From Priestia taiwanensis (GTDB lineage: Bacteria > Bacillota > Bacilli > Bacillales > Bacillaceae_G): a DNA stretch of 64,000 nucleotides. The DNA is taken from assembly GCF_014638355.1 (NCBI RefSeq), contig NZ_BMFK01000004.1, forward strand, positions 154,576-218,575, read 5' to 3'. The notes beneath the pieces were generated by a model that was not told the DNA's origin, ran no database searches, and was given only the letters and a program-made list of their open reading frames with translations. Below, in pieces: positions 48,583 through 57,845 of the stretch. Every line of letters begins with the position of its first letter. Within the stretch, counting starts at the first letter, position 1. Made by a program: the position numbers and the translations under genes.

Positions 48583-48647
48583 AAAAAAAAGAAAAGCAGC
48601 ATTTTTCAATTAAAAAATGCTACTTCCTCTACTGAAATAGTATACCA
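48583..48647 (-). promoter_or_regulatory. Extended -10 promoter followed at once by a terminator hairpin
   Basis: On the minus strand TGG-TATACT (48647-48639) is an extended -10. A stem AAGTAGCATTTTT / AAAAATGCTGCTT (48624-48596), one mismatch, and TTTTCTTTTTTTT follow within 15 bases of the expected start. The chemoreceptor ATG is about 45 bp further on. This looks like an attenuator or a tiny independent RNA. The rest of 48539-48793 is noncoding. Confidence 0.5.
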
Positions 48648-48765
48648 AATGCACTTTTACATAGAAAGGTAAGATACCTTAAAGAAAACCCTTACAACCG
48701 AAAACAGTCAAAACTAATCACTATTTACCATTTTTTATCTATCGTAATCCGTTCTTTTTTCTTAT

Positions 48766-48798
48766 AAAAAAGAAAAAAGCTAGTCATAATAGACTAGC
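48766..48798 (-). terminator. Terminator of prfB
   Basis: Stem GGCTAGTC / GACTAGCT with a 6-base loop and TTTTTCTTTTTT on the minus strand; overlaps the prfB stop codon. Confidence 0.9.
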
Positions 48799-49895
48799 CG
48801 ATTTTAGAACGTAAGTATGCATCGATGAAGATATTAATATCTCCGTCCATTACTGCTTGTGTGTTCCCTACTTCTGTATTTGTACGATGGTCTTTCACTA
48901 ATGAATATGGGTGGAAAACGTATGAACGAATTTGGCTTCCCCAGCCAATTTCCTTCTGCTCACCACGAATTTCATCTAACTGCGCTTGTTGCTCTTCTAC
49001 TTTACGTTGATATAACTTCGCTTGAAGCATCTTCATCGCACGGTCACGGTTTTTGATCTGTGAACGCTCTGTTTGGCATGATACAACAACACCTGTTGGA
49101 ATATGTGTAATACGAACAGCTGAATCTGTCGTATTGATATGCTGTCCACCAGCACCACTTGCACGGTACGTATCTACTTTTAAATCTTCTGTACGAATAT
49201 CAATTTCAATCTCATCATTAAATTCCGGCATAACATCACATGAAACGAAAGATGTATGACGGCGACCTGATGAATCGAACGGCGAAATACGCACTAAACG
49301 GTGTACACCTTTTTCTGCTTTTAAGTAACCGTATGCGTTATGACCTTTGAATAGCAACGTTACACTCTTAATACCTGCCTCATCGCCAGGTAAGTAATCT
49401 AACGTTTCTACTTTAAAACCTTTCTTCTCGCCCCAACGAGTGTACATACGAAGAAGCATCGAACCCCAATCTTGCGACTCGGTACCACCAGCACCTGGGT
49501 GAAGCTCAACAATTGCATTATTCTTGTCATATGGCTCGCTTAATAATAACTGCAATTCATATTCATTCATGCCTGCTGTTAATGCTTGTACTTCTTCTAC
49601 TAATTCCGCTTCTAAGTCCGCGTCTGGCTCTTCTTTCACTAACTCATACGTTATTTCTAAGTTCTCATATGTTTCATCTAGCTCTTTAAACTTGTTTACC
49701 ATTTCTTTCAGTGCATTAGCTTCGTTAATAATCGCTTGCGCTGCACGTTGGTCATCCCAAAAGTTCGGAGCTAACATGTCGTTATCTAACTCTAAAATTT
49801 GTGCCTCTTTTGCTTCTAAGTCAAAGAGACCCCCTAAACATTGTTAATCGTTTGGACATCTTCTCTAATTCTTGCTTAATTTCTACTAATTCCAC
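48794..49895 (-). CDS. prfB: Peptide chain release factor 2, with programmed +1 frameshift
   Basis: RF2 terminates translation at UGA/UAA. The gene is in two frames. Codons 1-24 run from GTG 49895 ([13 protein letters not shown]...FRGSL) to an in-frame TGA at 49823-49821. The mRNA there reads AGGGGG-TCT-CTT-TGA-C, the classical RF2 autoregulatory shift with internal Shine-Dalgarno and CUU slippery codon. Reading resumes one base on at GAC (49822) and yields about 366 residues in total, as in B. subtilis. The anticodon-like SPF (ISPFDSSG) and catalytic GGQ (GAGGQHIN) are intact. The GTG has AGGTGG upstream. Confidence 0.96.
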
Positions 49896-49931
49896 GAGAA
49901 AAACCACCTTTTCTTTGTTTACCTTTTATAC

Positions 49932-49966
49932 ATCACACACTCTCTTCTTAGAAGAGAGTGTGTGAT
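49932..49966 (-). other. Perfect palindrome between secA and prfB
   Basis: A 17-base inverted repeat, ATCACACACTCTCTTCT and its complement, separated by one base. There is no U-tract. In RNA it would form a stable stem-loop; it may be a processing signal or partial terminator between secA and prfB. Confidence 0.6.
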
Positions 49967-49990
49967 CATTTTACCATAGTGTACGCGTTC

Positions 49991-52495
49991 TTATCGTCCG
50001 CAGCACGATTTGTATTTCTTTCCACTTCCGCATGGACAAGGTGCATTACGACTTGTGGTATCTTGCTTCACAACTGGCTTGCGCTTCGCCTCTCCCTCTT
50101 TCGGGTTAACGGCTTCACCTTTCGCCACTTCTTCACGCTCTAAGTTATTATCAATTTGCGCTTTCATCACGTAACGTGTTACATCTTCTTCAATCGCCGC
50201 AATCATTGCTTCAAACATTGCGAATCCTTCCATTTGGTATTCACGTAATGGATCAATCTGACCATATGCACGTAAATGAATACCTTCGCGTAAGTGATCC
50301 ATTTGATCAATATGGTCCATCCACTTCGAATCAACAGAGCGAAGAACGATTACTTTCTCAAATTCACGCATTTGATCTTCTGGCAATTGTGCTTCTTTCT
50401 CATCATAATAAGCCATTGCTTTTTCAATAATAAGCTCCGTCATTTCTTCAGGATCTAGACGACTTAACTCTTGTTCTGTTACGACACCTTCTTCAAGAAT
50501 GTTCGCATTCACATAATCAACAAGACCTTTTACATTCCAGTCTTCTTCTAATTCTTCCGCTGGTGTATGCATCGCAACAACTCGACCGATCGTTGCTTTC
50601 ACCATGTTCTCAACAATTGTACGTAAATTCTCCGCATCTAGTACTTCATTACGTTGACCGTAAATAACTTCACGCTGTTGACGAAGAACATCATCGTATT
50701 GAAGTAACTGCTTACGCGCATCATAGTTATTTCCTTCTACACGTTTCTGTGCAGATTCTACCGCACGAGAAACCATCTTACTTTCAATTGGTTGTGAATC
50801 ATCCATACCAAGACGATCCATCATTGCCATCATATTATCTGCACCGAAGCGACGCATTAACTCATCTTGCATAGATAAATAGAATTGTGTAACACCTGGA
50901 TCCCCTTGACGACCAGAACGACCACGTAACTGATTATCAATACGACGCGATTCATGGCGCTCCGTACCAATAACTGCTAATCCACCAATCTCACGAACAC
51001 CTTCGCCAAGCTTGATATCTGTACCACGACCGGCCATATTCGTTGCTATTGTTACAGCACCTTTTTGTCCTGCCTCTAAAATAATTTCCGCCTCACTTGC
51101 GTGGTTCTTCGCATTCAAGACGTTATGCTTTACGCCATTCTTTGTTAATAATTTCGAAATTAACTCCGACGTTTCGATTGCAACTGTACCAACAAGAACT
51201 GGCTGTCCTTGCTTGTGGCGTTCTGTAATATCTGCTACAACCGCAAGGAACTTCCCTTCCATTGTCTTATAAATAACATCTGCACGGTCATCACGAACAA
51301 CTGGTTTATTCGTTGGGATTACAAGTACGTTCATATTATAAATGTTACGGAACTCTTCTTCCTCTGTCTTCGCTGTACCTGTCATACCAGCTAACTTCTC
51401 ATACATACGGAAGTAGTTCTGGAACGTAATTGTCGCCAATGTCATGCTTTCATTTTGAATTTTTAAACCTTCTTTTGCTTCAATTGCTTGATGTAGACCT
51501 TCACTATAACGACGACCTTTCATTAGACGACCTGTGAACTGGTCAACAATTACTACTTCTCCGTCTTGTACAACATAGTCAACATCATTATGCATTGACA
51601 CATTTGCACGAAGCGCTTGGTTAATATGGTGGTTAATTGTTACGTTCTTCAGGTCGAATAAGTTCTCTACTTGGAAATAACGCTCTGCCTTATTCATTCC
51701 TTCTTCCGTTAACTGAACACTCTTCGTCTTCTCATCAAATGTATAATCTGTTTCTTTTGATAACGTACGAACGAAACCATTTGCCTGCATGTAAAGAGAT
51801 GCTGACTTCTTCGCTTGTCCTGAAATAATAAGTGGTGTACGCGCCTCATCAACTAAAATTGAGTCAACTTCATCGACAACTGCATAATACAGTGGACGCT
51901 GTACTTTTTGCTCTTTATATAACACCATGTTATCACGTAAATAGTCGAATCCTAATTCGTTATTCGTGCTGTACGTAATATCTGACGCATACGCATCCTG
52001 CTTCTCTTCACGAGAAAGGCTATTTAAGTTAAGACCAACACTCAGTCCTAGGAAGTTAAATAACTCACCCATTTCCGTCGCGTCACGCTCTGCTAAATAT
52101 TCGTTGACTGTAACAACATGTACCCCTTTTCCTGTTAGGGCATTTAAATATACTGGAAGTGTCGATGTTAACGTTTTACCTTCCCCTGTCTTCATCTCAG
52201 AAATATTACCTTCATGAAGGGAAATACCACCTAATAACTGTACAGGGTACGGGCGCTTACCAAGGATACGCGTTGACGCCTCACGCGCAACTGCGAACGC
52301 TTCTACTAAGATGCTATCTAACGATTCACCTTTTTTCTGAACACGCTCTTGGAACTCCATCGTCTTCTCTACTAATTGATCATCTGTTAATTTTGCGATT
52401 TCTGGACCTAACGCTTCAATCTGGTCCACTTGCTTTTTCATACGGTTTAATTGACGCTTATTTCCGTCAAATACCTTTTTCAACATTCCAAGCAT
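49991..52495 (-). CDS. secA: Preprotein translocase ATPase SecA
   Basis: An 834-residue motor of the Sec pathway. It has Walker [10 protein letters not shown] (about 100-108), Walker [15 protein letters not shown] (about 206-219), the helicase motifs [10 protein letters not shown] and [10 protein letters not shown], and the C-terminal zinc tail [15 protein letters not shown]. This length and tail identify the housekeeping SecA1. It is followed by prfB, the usual Bacillus order. Confidence 0.98.
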   Translation of the reverse strand: MLGMLKKVFDGNKRQLNRMKKQVDQIEALGPEIAKLTDDQLVEKTMEFQERVQKKGESLDSILVEAFAVAREASTRILGKRPYPVQLLGGISLHEGNISEMKTGEGKTLTSTLPVYLNALTGKGVHVVTVNEYLAERDATEMGELFNFLGLSVGLNLNSLSREEKQDAYASDITYSTNNELGFDYLRDNMVLYKEQKVQRPLYYAVVDEVDSILVDEARTPLIISGQAKKSASLYMQANGFVRTLSKETDYTFDEKTKSVQLTEEGMNKAERYFQVENLFDLKNVTINHHINQALRANVSMHNDVDYVVQDGEVVIVDQFTGRLMKGRRYSEGLHQAIEAKEGLKIQNESMTLATITFQNYFRMYEKLAGMTGTAKTEEEEFRNIYNMNVLVIPTNKPVVRDDRADVIYKTMEGKFLAVVADITERHKQGQPVLVGTVAIETSELISKLLTKNGVKHNVLNAKNHASEAEIILEAGQKGAVTIATNMAGRGTDIKLGEGVREIGGLAVIGTERHESRRIDNQLRGRSGRQGDPGVTQFYLSMQDELMRRFGADNMMAMMDRLGMDDSQPIESKMVSRAVESAQKRVEGNNYDARKQLLQYDDVLRQQREVIYGQRNEVLDAENLRTIVENMVKATIGRVVAMHTPAEELEEDWNVKGLVDYVNANILEEGVVTEQELSRLDPEEMTELIIEKAMAYYDEKEAQLPEDQMREFEKVIVLRSVDSKWMDHIDQMDHLREGIHLRAYGQIDPLREYQMEGFAMFEAMIAAIEEDVTRYVMKAQIDNNLEREEVAKGEAVNPKEGEAKRKPVVKQDTTSRNAPCPCGSGKKYKSCCGR

Positions 52496-52597
52496 GTATT
52501 AAACGCCTCTCTTCTCATCATCATTTGCATTATTTTGCACCGTACCTGTGAACATACGATGAACTTTCTTCGTTCCTACTATTTAATAGATAGCTTA

Positions 52598-52627
52598 ATT
52601 TTACCATTATCATCAAGCAAATGACAA
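52598..52627 (-). promoter_or_regulatory. Promoter of secA
   Basis: Minus strand TTGTCA (52627-52622) and TAAAAT (52603-52598) with 18 bases between and a TGG extension before the -10. Confidence 0.6.
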
Positions 52628-52654
52628 TAACACTTACAACACAATAAATAAGAA

Positions 52655-52684
52655 CAAAAAAAGCGAGAGAAATATCCCTCGCTC
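52655..52684 (-). terminator. Terminator of hpf
   Basis: Stem AGCGAG / CTCGCT with G-rich loop closing bases, followed by TTTTTTTG on the minus strand. Confidence 0.82.
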
Positions 52685-52692
52685 TTGTATAT

Positions 52693-53232
52693 TTATTTCG
52701 TTTCAATTAACCCATATTTACCGTCTTTACGAGAGTAGACAATGTTTGTCTCATCTGTCTCTGCGTTCGTGAAGACGAAGAAATTATGTCCTAACATGTT
52801 CATCTGCAAAATTGCTTCTTCCGCATCCATAGGCTTCAAATCGAAGCGTTTCGTACGAACAAGCTCTAATGCGTCTTCTTCCTCATGAGAAATAACTTCT
52901 GCCTCATGAATAAATGTATACTTAAGCGCTCCTTTTTCACGAGCTTTGCGGTTTACTTTTGTTTTATGTTTACGAATTTGTCTTTCTAGCTTATCAGTAA
53001 CTAAGTCAATTGCTGCGTACAGATCGTTGTTTGCTTCCTCTGCACGAAGTACTAAATGTGGAAGTGGAACAGTTACCTCAATCTTTTGATGATCTGCGTG
53101 GACCTTCAGATTGACTTTTGCTTCTGGAGTAGCATCGAAATAACGATCAATCTTACTAATCTTCTTTTCCACATACTCTCTAATTGCTGGAGTGACTTCA
53201 ATGTTTTCACCACGAATATTAAATTGCATCAT
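52693..53232 (-). CDS. hpf: Ribosome hibernation promoting factor, long form
   Basis: A 179-residue protein with an N-terminal HPF/YfiA domain (about 1-105: FNIRGENIEVTPAIREYVEKK) that binds the decoding centre. A C-terminal dimerisation domain (about 125-179: VRTKRFDLKPMDAEEAILQM, LGHNFFVFTNAE) joins two ribosomes into 100S particles. The start is the ATG at 53232 or the next codon, after AAGGAGGAA. A sigma-H-like promoter is upstream, in keeping with stationary-phase induction of B. subtilis yvyD. Confidence 0.96.
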   Translation of the reverse strand: MMQFNIRGENIEVTPAIREYVEKKISKIDRYFDATPEAKVNLKVHADHQKIEVTVPLPHLVLRAEEANNDLYAAIDLVTDKLERQIRKHKTKVNRKAREKGALKYTFIHEAEVISHEEEDALELVRTKRFDLKPMDAEEAILQMNMLGHNFFVFTNAETDETNIVYSRKDGKYGLIETK

Positions 53233-53278
53233 AAGTTGAATTCCTCCTTCAAAGCTATGTTTTCTAGCTATGAATACT

Positions 53279-53308
53279 ATATTCTTGGTTGTGGACGAAT
53301 ATTCCTGC
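53279..53308 (-). promoter_or_regulatory. Sigma-H-like promoter of hpf
   Basis: Minus strand GCAGGAATA (53308-53300) and CAAGAATAT (53287-53279) with 12 bases between. The first fits RNAGGAWWW fully, the second fits RNNGAATWW except for its first base. Confidence 0.65.
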
Positions 53309-53317
53309 TTATTTTTC

Positions 53318-53355
53318 TAAAAAAATAAAAAAGATGCTGAAATTTATCGCATCTT
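53318..53355 (-). terminator. Terminator of the cold-shock gene
   Basis: Stem AAGATGC / GCATCTT with an 11-base loop, then TTTTATTTTTTT on the minus strand. Confidence 0.85.
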
Positions 53356-53385
53356 GTTGAAAAGTTGTCACAATTACATAGCGAA

Positions 53386-53412
53386 GGCTCATCCCTATAA
53401 AAGGGATGAGCC
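53386..53412 (-). other. Hairpin downstream of the cold-shock gene
   Basis: Perfect 11-bp stem GGCTCATCCCT / AGGGATGAGCC with a 5-base loop and no T-tract, between the cold-shock gene and its terminator. It may stabilise the mRNA 3' end. Confidence 0.5.
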
Positions 53413-53476
53413 TGTTACGTGCTTTTTCATTATCTATGGTAGTAGGTTTCCCTACCCAATAAGCATATTAATGAAA

Positions 53477-53674
53477 TTAAAGCTTAGTTACGTTCGCTGC
53501 TTGAGGTCCACGGCTTCCTTCAACGATTTCGAATTCTACTGATTGACCTTCTTCTAAAGACTTGTAGCCTTCTGATTGGATAGCTGAGAAATGAACGAAT
53601 ACATCATCACCGTTCTCGCGCTCGATAAATCCAAAACCTTTTTCTGCATTAAACCATTTTACTTTCCCTTGCAT
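53477..53674 (-). CDS. Cold-shock protein (CspA/CspC family)
   Basis: A 65-residue single-stranded nucleic-acid-binding beta barrel starting [20 protein letters not shown]1 (KGFGFI) and RNP2 (VFVHFS) are intact. Start at ATG 53674; the open frame reaches 53692. The region upstream forms TGTGGA/TCCACA arms, perhaps a cold-responsive leader. It lies between fliT and hpf; a csp gene beside hpf is usual for the B. cereus lineage. Confidence 0.94.
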   Translation of the reverse strand: MQGKVKWFNAEKGFGFIERENGDDVFVHFSAIQSEGYKSLEEGQSVEFEIVEGSRGPQAANVTKL

Positions 53675-53828
53675 TAAATCCATTCCCTTCAATCATAAAC
53701 TATGTGGAAAATGTGTCCACAACTTGAATATATAGTATTTAATTCCTAAAGTCAAAAAAGGATTATCGCCTTTTTCTTAGATTATTCGACATTATGTAAA
53801 ATATTTACTAAAGTTATATTTCACTTTA

Positions 53829-53863
53829 TAAAAAAACTTCCTCGCCCACTAAGACGAAGAAGT
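53829..53863 (-). terminator. Terminator of the flaG-fliDST operon
   Basis: 11-bp stem ACTTCTTCGTC / GGCGAGGAAGT (with G-U pairs), followed by TTTTTT, seven bases after the fliT stop. Confidence 0.87.
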
Positions 53864-53869
53864 CTCTCC

Positions 53870-54220
53870 TTAATTACGCTTATCAAGAAACATTCCGTCC
53901 ATCGACGTATTCCCATACGGATTACGATATTTCTGACCGTGTTGTTTCTGTTTGTTCAATTGTTGAATATCAACTTTCACTTCTTGCTTCAAACGTTGTA
54001 AGCCCACTTTCACATGTTCATTCATCTCAACAATTTGTAATCCCATCATTCGCTCTTCACGCGAATAAGGAGGTTCTAATTGCTCCAAAAGCGCATCACG
54101 CTTTTCTAATAAAGCTTCTACAGATTCAATATGTGCATCTCGATTATCTTTCTCATATGCTGCGTCTACTAGTTCATGTAATTCTTTCGTTACTTCATAT
54201 ACTTGCTGCACAATACCCAT
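53870..54220 (-). CDS. fliT: Flagellar protein FliT
   Basis: A 116-residue helical protein beginning MGIVQQVYEVTKELHELVD, size and position as FliT, the FliD-binding chaperone that also regulates export. The ATG shares one base with the fliS stop (TAATG), so it is coupled; AGGTGG is nine bases upstream. The tail after residue 85 is polar and probably disordered. Sequence similarity within FliT is always low, so the call rests on place and size. Confidence 0.8.
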   Translation of the reverse strand: MGIVQQVYEVTKELHELVDAAYEKDNRDAHIESVEALLEKRDALLEQLEPPYSREERMMGLQIVEMNEHVKVGLQRLKQEVKVDIQQLNKQKQHGQKYRNPYGNTSMDGMFLDKRN

Positions 54221-54621
54221 TAAGCCTGTCCACCTGTTGTATGCTGTTGCTGGCGATAAATGTGAATAACTTGCTTCCATGTGTCACGGAACTCACGTAC
54301 GAATCCTTCTACCTCTTCTATAAGCGCCACATCATTTTTAATGTTCGCTTGAATAAGTTGACGATTCATATATTCATATAAAGAAAGTAAATCCTTCGAT
54401 AATTCTACTTCTTTATTTAAAGTGACCATTAATTCATGAATAATAGCCTGTGATTTTTGGATATTTTCATTCTTCACTTGGATATTTTTCTGATCCATTG
54501 CTACTTTTGCACGGCCTAAGAACTTTAAACACCCTTCATATAACATAAGTGTTAATTCCCCTGGTGACTTCGTTGTCACCGTATTTTGTTGATACGCTTC
54601 ATATGGATTTCTCATTCCCAT
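54220..54621 (-). CDS. fliS: Flagellin chaperone FliS
   Basis: A 133-residue four-helix chaperone that keeps flagellin unfolded for export. The N-terminal NPYEAYQQNTV and SPGELTLMLYEGCLKFLGRA (about 18-37) are diagnostic for FliS. It starts 4 bp after fliD and is cotranscribed in flaG-fliD-fliS-fliT. Confidence 0.95.
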   Translation of the reverse strand: MGMRNPYEAYQQNTVTTKSPGELTLMLYEGCLKFLGRAKVAMDQKNIQVKNENIQKSQAIIHELMVTLNKEVELSKDLLSLYEYMNRQLIQANIKNDVALIEEVEGFVREFRDTWKQVIHIYRQQQHTTGGQA

Positions 54622-54625
54622 GGTC

Positions 54626-56161
54626 TTACATTCCTCCGAATTGTTGCATTAAATAAGAAGATTGCTGGTTAGCTCTATCTATCGCTTTCTCCATCGCAGT
54701 GAATTGTTTCCAATAACGGTTCTCGACTACCTTCAATTTATCTTGCATACGCTTCATTTGTTTGTCTAAATCATTTAAACCTCTACCAATTTCAAACTGA
54801 TGGTTAACACTTGTTGTTTTACCAGCTTTTTTCTCAATACTATTTATTGTTTCTTGAGTAGAACTTATAATACGCTTTGCAATACCTTTTTCTCCCTCAG
54901 TCTTACCATCAGCAGTAAATAACTTAGCCACACTGCTAGGATCTGCTTTTAGAGCTTCTTCTAATTTTGTTTTATCTAGCACTAGTTTACCATTTTCCGT
55001 ATAACTTTTCGAAAAATCAATACCAATATCTTTTAATGTCTTATATGCACTATCTGTTGATTGAAGCATGTTCGACATATCATGTCGCATCTTTGTCAGA
55101 CCACTATTAATACTAGAATCGTTTCGAAGTAATCCACTACTTGCCTTTTCTTCCCATAATTCGATTTGCTTCTCCGACATATCTTTCTTCTGCTCTTCTG
55201 TTAATGGCTGAAAATCACGATAGCGCTTTTCTCTTACTTCATCATTCATCTTCTTAATTGCATCATTATATGCATTAACCCATTTTTCTACCGTTTTGAT
55301 AATGCCATCAACATCTGATTCTGTTGAAATACGTACCGGTGCAGTCGTTGTTTCCTTTAATGTTAAATCCACGCCACTTACTTTTACTTGATTAGAATGA
55401 CTTGTAAATTCTACACCATTTACTTTAAACTTCGCATCTTCCCCTGCTGTAGTTGGTGTAAGTTTCCCATTACCATCTGGTGAAAAACCTAATACTTTAA
55501 AGAACTCATTTGTTTTACTATCTACAACACCAGCATCAGATTTAATAGCAATTTCGCCACCTGCTCCTGTATCTTTACTTGTTAAAGCTAATTGTTTACT
55601 AGTAGAAGAATAAACAGCTGTTACTCCAAGGTTCGACCCGTTGATTTTCTCTATAACAGATTCCAGTGTATCTGTATTAGGATTAATCTTTATCTCAACC
55701 TCTTCTTCTTTTGATGCTCCTGGCTTTTTCACCTGGAACTTCAGTGAGAATTCATTATCGAATTTGACTCCATCACTAAACGGAACATCTTTTAACTTCG
55801 TTTTCGAATCTATAGCTCCATCTACTTTTATACCGCTTGATTTCCATGTAGATGCCGATGCTAATTGACTCACTTCTACATCTAGGGAGACATTAGCAGT
55901 ACCCCCTCCACTTGCACTTACTGCTTTATCATTAGAGTTCGATACTTTCTTTGCTGAAAACGTACCTTGCATCCCAACTGTGTCAAATGTAAGCTTACGT
56001 AAATCTTCCAATGTTTTATTAATTTCTCGGTATTGATCACGTTGCCATTCATATACTTTTTTCTTACTAGCCATTTTATCTAAAGGGATTCTCTGTGCTT
56101 TCATCATATCCCCAACTAATTGATTGATATCCATCCCACTTGCAAAACCACTTATTCTCAT
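54626..56161 (-). CDS. fliD: Flagellar cap protein FliD (HAP2)
   Basis: A 511-residue filament cap. The N-terminal FASGMDINQLVGDMMKAQ (about 5-22) and the C-terminal coiled coil ending in MEKAIDRANQQSSYLMQQFG match FliD_N and FliD_C. The central section contains repeated beta-rich segments. It is exported and polymerises flagellin at the tip. It is 18 bp after flaG. Confidence 0.95.
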   Translation of the reverse strand: MRISGFASGMDINQLVGDMMKAQRIPLDKMASKKKVYEWQRDQYREINKTLEDLRKLTFDTVGMQGTFSAKKVSNSNDKAVSASGGGTANVSLDVEVSQLASASTWKSSGIKVDGAIDSKTKLKDVPFSDGVKFDNEFSLKFQVKKPGASKEEEVEIKINPNTDTLESVIEKINGSNLGVTAVYSSTSKQLALTSKDTGAGGEIAIKSDAGVVDSKTNEFFKVLGFSPDGNGKLTPTTAGEDAKFKVNGVEFTSHSNQVKVSGVDLTLKETTTAPVRISTESDVDGIIKTVEKWVNAYNDAIKKMNDEVREKRYRDFQPLTEEQKKDMSEKQIELWEEKASSGLLRNDSSINSGLTKMRHDMSNMLQSTDSAYKTLKDIGIDFSKSYTENGKLVLDKTKLEEALKADPSSVAKLFTADGKTEGEKGIAKRIISSTQETINSIEKKAGKTTSVNHQFEIGRGLNDLDKQMKRMQDKLKVVENRYWKQFTAMEKAIDRANQQSSYLMQQFGGM

Positions 56162-56179
56162 TACTTCACAACCTTTTCG

Positions 56180-56518
56180 CTACATTTTTTTATCTACTAA
56201 TAACCCAACAAATGTTATCATTTCTGCATGCATATCCAATAATTTCTTAGAAGGTATTTCACGTATCACTTCTTGCGTACGATCATCTACAAGTTCTACA
56301 TAATATTCATTTGACTTCTCATGCAATTTAAATTGAAGGTGTGTACGTGAAGGTTCTAGAAATTTATTCATATCTCCCGTAACACGCTCAATCTTCTCTT
56401 TTGTGATTTCTTTTTTTATTGTCGCCTCTTTTACTTCCGACCTTACTTGTGCTTGTTGTTTCCCTATTTGTTCTAGATGTATGTTATTCTTAGCTGCAAA
56501 GGAAATAGGTGAATGCAT
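56180..56518 (-). CDS. flaG: FlaG family protein
   Basis: A 112-residue protein with a charged N-terminal half and the FlaG domain (LQFKLHEKSNEYYVELVDD and EVIREIPSKKLLDM, about 60-98). FlaG influences filament length. ATG 56518 is preceded by GGAGTGAGG; a GTG three codons earlier lies in the site. It opens the flaG-fliD-fliS-fliT operon (B. subtilis yvyC order) behind a sigma-D promoter. Confidence 0.92.
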   Translation of the reverse strand: MHSPISFAAKNNIHLEQIGKQQAQVRSEVKEATIKKEITKEKIERVTGDMNKFLEPSRTHLQFKLHEKSNEYYVELVDDRTQEVIREIPSKKLLDMHAEMITFVGLLVDKKM

Positions 56519-56554
56519 ATACCTCACTCCTTTTTTCCGAGCTTTCTATTATTA

Positions 56555-56581
56555 ATATCGGTAATAATGAGGAATTGTTTA
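56555..56581 (-). promoter_or_regulatory. Sigma-D promoter of the flaG operon
   Basis: Minus strand TAAA (56581-56578), 15 bases, then ACCGATAT (56562-56555), one base from the consensus TAAA-N15-GCCGATAT. The ATG of flaG is 36 bp downstream. Confidence 0.85.
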
Positions 56582-56626
56582 GATATCATTCTCTATCTTC
56601 AACATAACATTAGATATATTAGTAAT

Positions 56627-56676
56627 AAAAAAAGAAAGCTTTATAAGTCTATTTATTGACTTATAAAGCTTTCTTT
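56627..56676 (-). terminator. Terminator after the short glycosyltransferase gene
   Basis: 19-bp perfect stem AAAGAAAGCTTTATAAGTC and its complement with an 8-base loop, then TTTT on the minus strand. It closes the flagellin-modification genes. Confidence 0.92.
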
Positions 56677-56677
56677 T

Positions 56678-57748
56678 TTATTTTAATGTATGTACTCTGT
56701 CTTTTGCTTTTTGATATCCATAGCTCATGCTCTGTTCGAAACAATTTATAGCTTGATCCTTAAAACCAAACAACTCATAGTATAGACCTAAATTATAGTA
56801 CGCTAAAAATGTTCCTGTTCCTTCCATACCATCGTGATGGACAGAATCACCTAATTCGATACACTTTTCATAAGATTTCTCAATTAACGGCACGTATTTC
56901 ATATACATATTCGGATTATGAATACTCATTTCCATATATAATAATCCTAGTAAGAAATGAAAATCTACGTAATCCTTCAAGGAATTCATCTCCAAATGAA
57001 TAACATCTAAGGCAACATCGAACACTTTTACTTCTTTCATCACATATAAGAAATCTACAACTAAAATATTTCTAAATGAGTCTTCCATTCTTACGTTGTT
57101 ATACGATTGAATAAAATATTCAAGAGATTCTTCGTATTGACCTGCTAGTTTATACTGTTTAGCCACTTGGTATAATATATATGCATCATCATTTTTCCTT
57201 TGTAGTTCTTTTAATAATATTGGTAAATTCCGATCCACCTTATTATTTTCAAAATACCCGTCGTGATGTATCAACACTTCAATATTTTTTCTCGGTAATG
57301 AGGAAACTATTTGTTCGTGTATAGCCCCTTCGTAATAGACGCCTTTAGGTATAATGCGCGAAATCCAGGAGATAGAGTTCACCTCTTCTCCACTGTGATT
57401 CTTGAATATATTCTTACACTTTATTCGTCCAATCACTCGTTCCCTATTCTTAATAAATTCATGTATTCTTTCATATGAATCCTCTGTCATTACCTCGTCC
57501 GCATCTAATACTAATGCATAATCCATTGTAGACTGCTTCAATGCATAGTTCCTTACCTCTGCAAAGTTATCGTTCCATTCGACAGTATAGATCTTATCTG
57601 TATATTCTCTAGCTATTTCCTTTGTTGTATCTGTAGATCCTGTATCGACAATAATAATTTCATCTAGCATTTTATGTACAGATTCTAAACATCGACTTAA
57701 TACTTTCTCTTCATTTTTAACAATCATGCATAGTGAAATAGTGGACAT
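56678..57748 (-). CDS. Family 2 glycosyltransferase with TPR-like C-terminus
   Basis: A 356-residue protein. The GT-A domain (about 1-190) begins SLCMIVKNEEKVLSRCLES, has IIVDTGSTD and the metal-binding DADE (about 87-90). The C-terminal half is helical with TPR-like units (EESLEYFIQSY, DQAINCFEQS). The N-terminal half resembles the larger protein encoded at 61486. Candidate flagellin glycosyltransferase by position. ATG 57748 follows GAGGTAAA; the frame is open six codons further. Confidence 0.85.
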   Translation of the reverse strand: MSTISLCMIVKNEEKVLSRCLESVHKMLDEIIIVDTGSTDTTKEIAREYTDKIYTVEWNDNFAEVRNYALKQSTMDYALVLDADEVMTEDSYERIHEFIKNRERVIGRIKCKNIFKNHSGEEVNSISWISRIIPKGVYYEGAIHEQIVSSLPRKNIEVLIHHDGYFENNKVDRNLPILLKELQRKNDDAYILYQVAKQYKLAGQYEESLEYFIQSYNNVRMEDSFRNILVVDFLYVMKEVKVFDVALDVIHLEMNSLKDYVDFHFLLGLLYMEMSIHNPNMYMKYVPLIEKSYEKCIELGDSVHHDGMEGTGTFLAYYNLGLYYELFGFKDQAINCFEQSMSYGYQKAKDRVHTLK

Positions 57749-57845
57749 TCTATTTACCTCATTCATATAAAATTGTTTAATTAATTTTCAAGGAATTAGA
57801 TAGGCAAAAAACTAATAATAAAAAATAATCCTATATTAAAATCAA

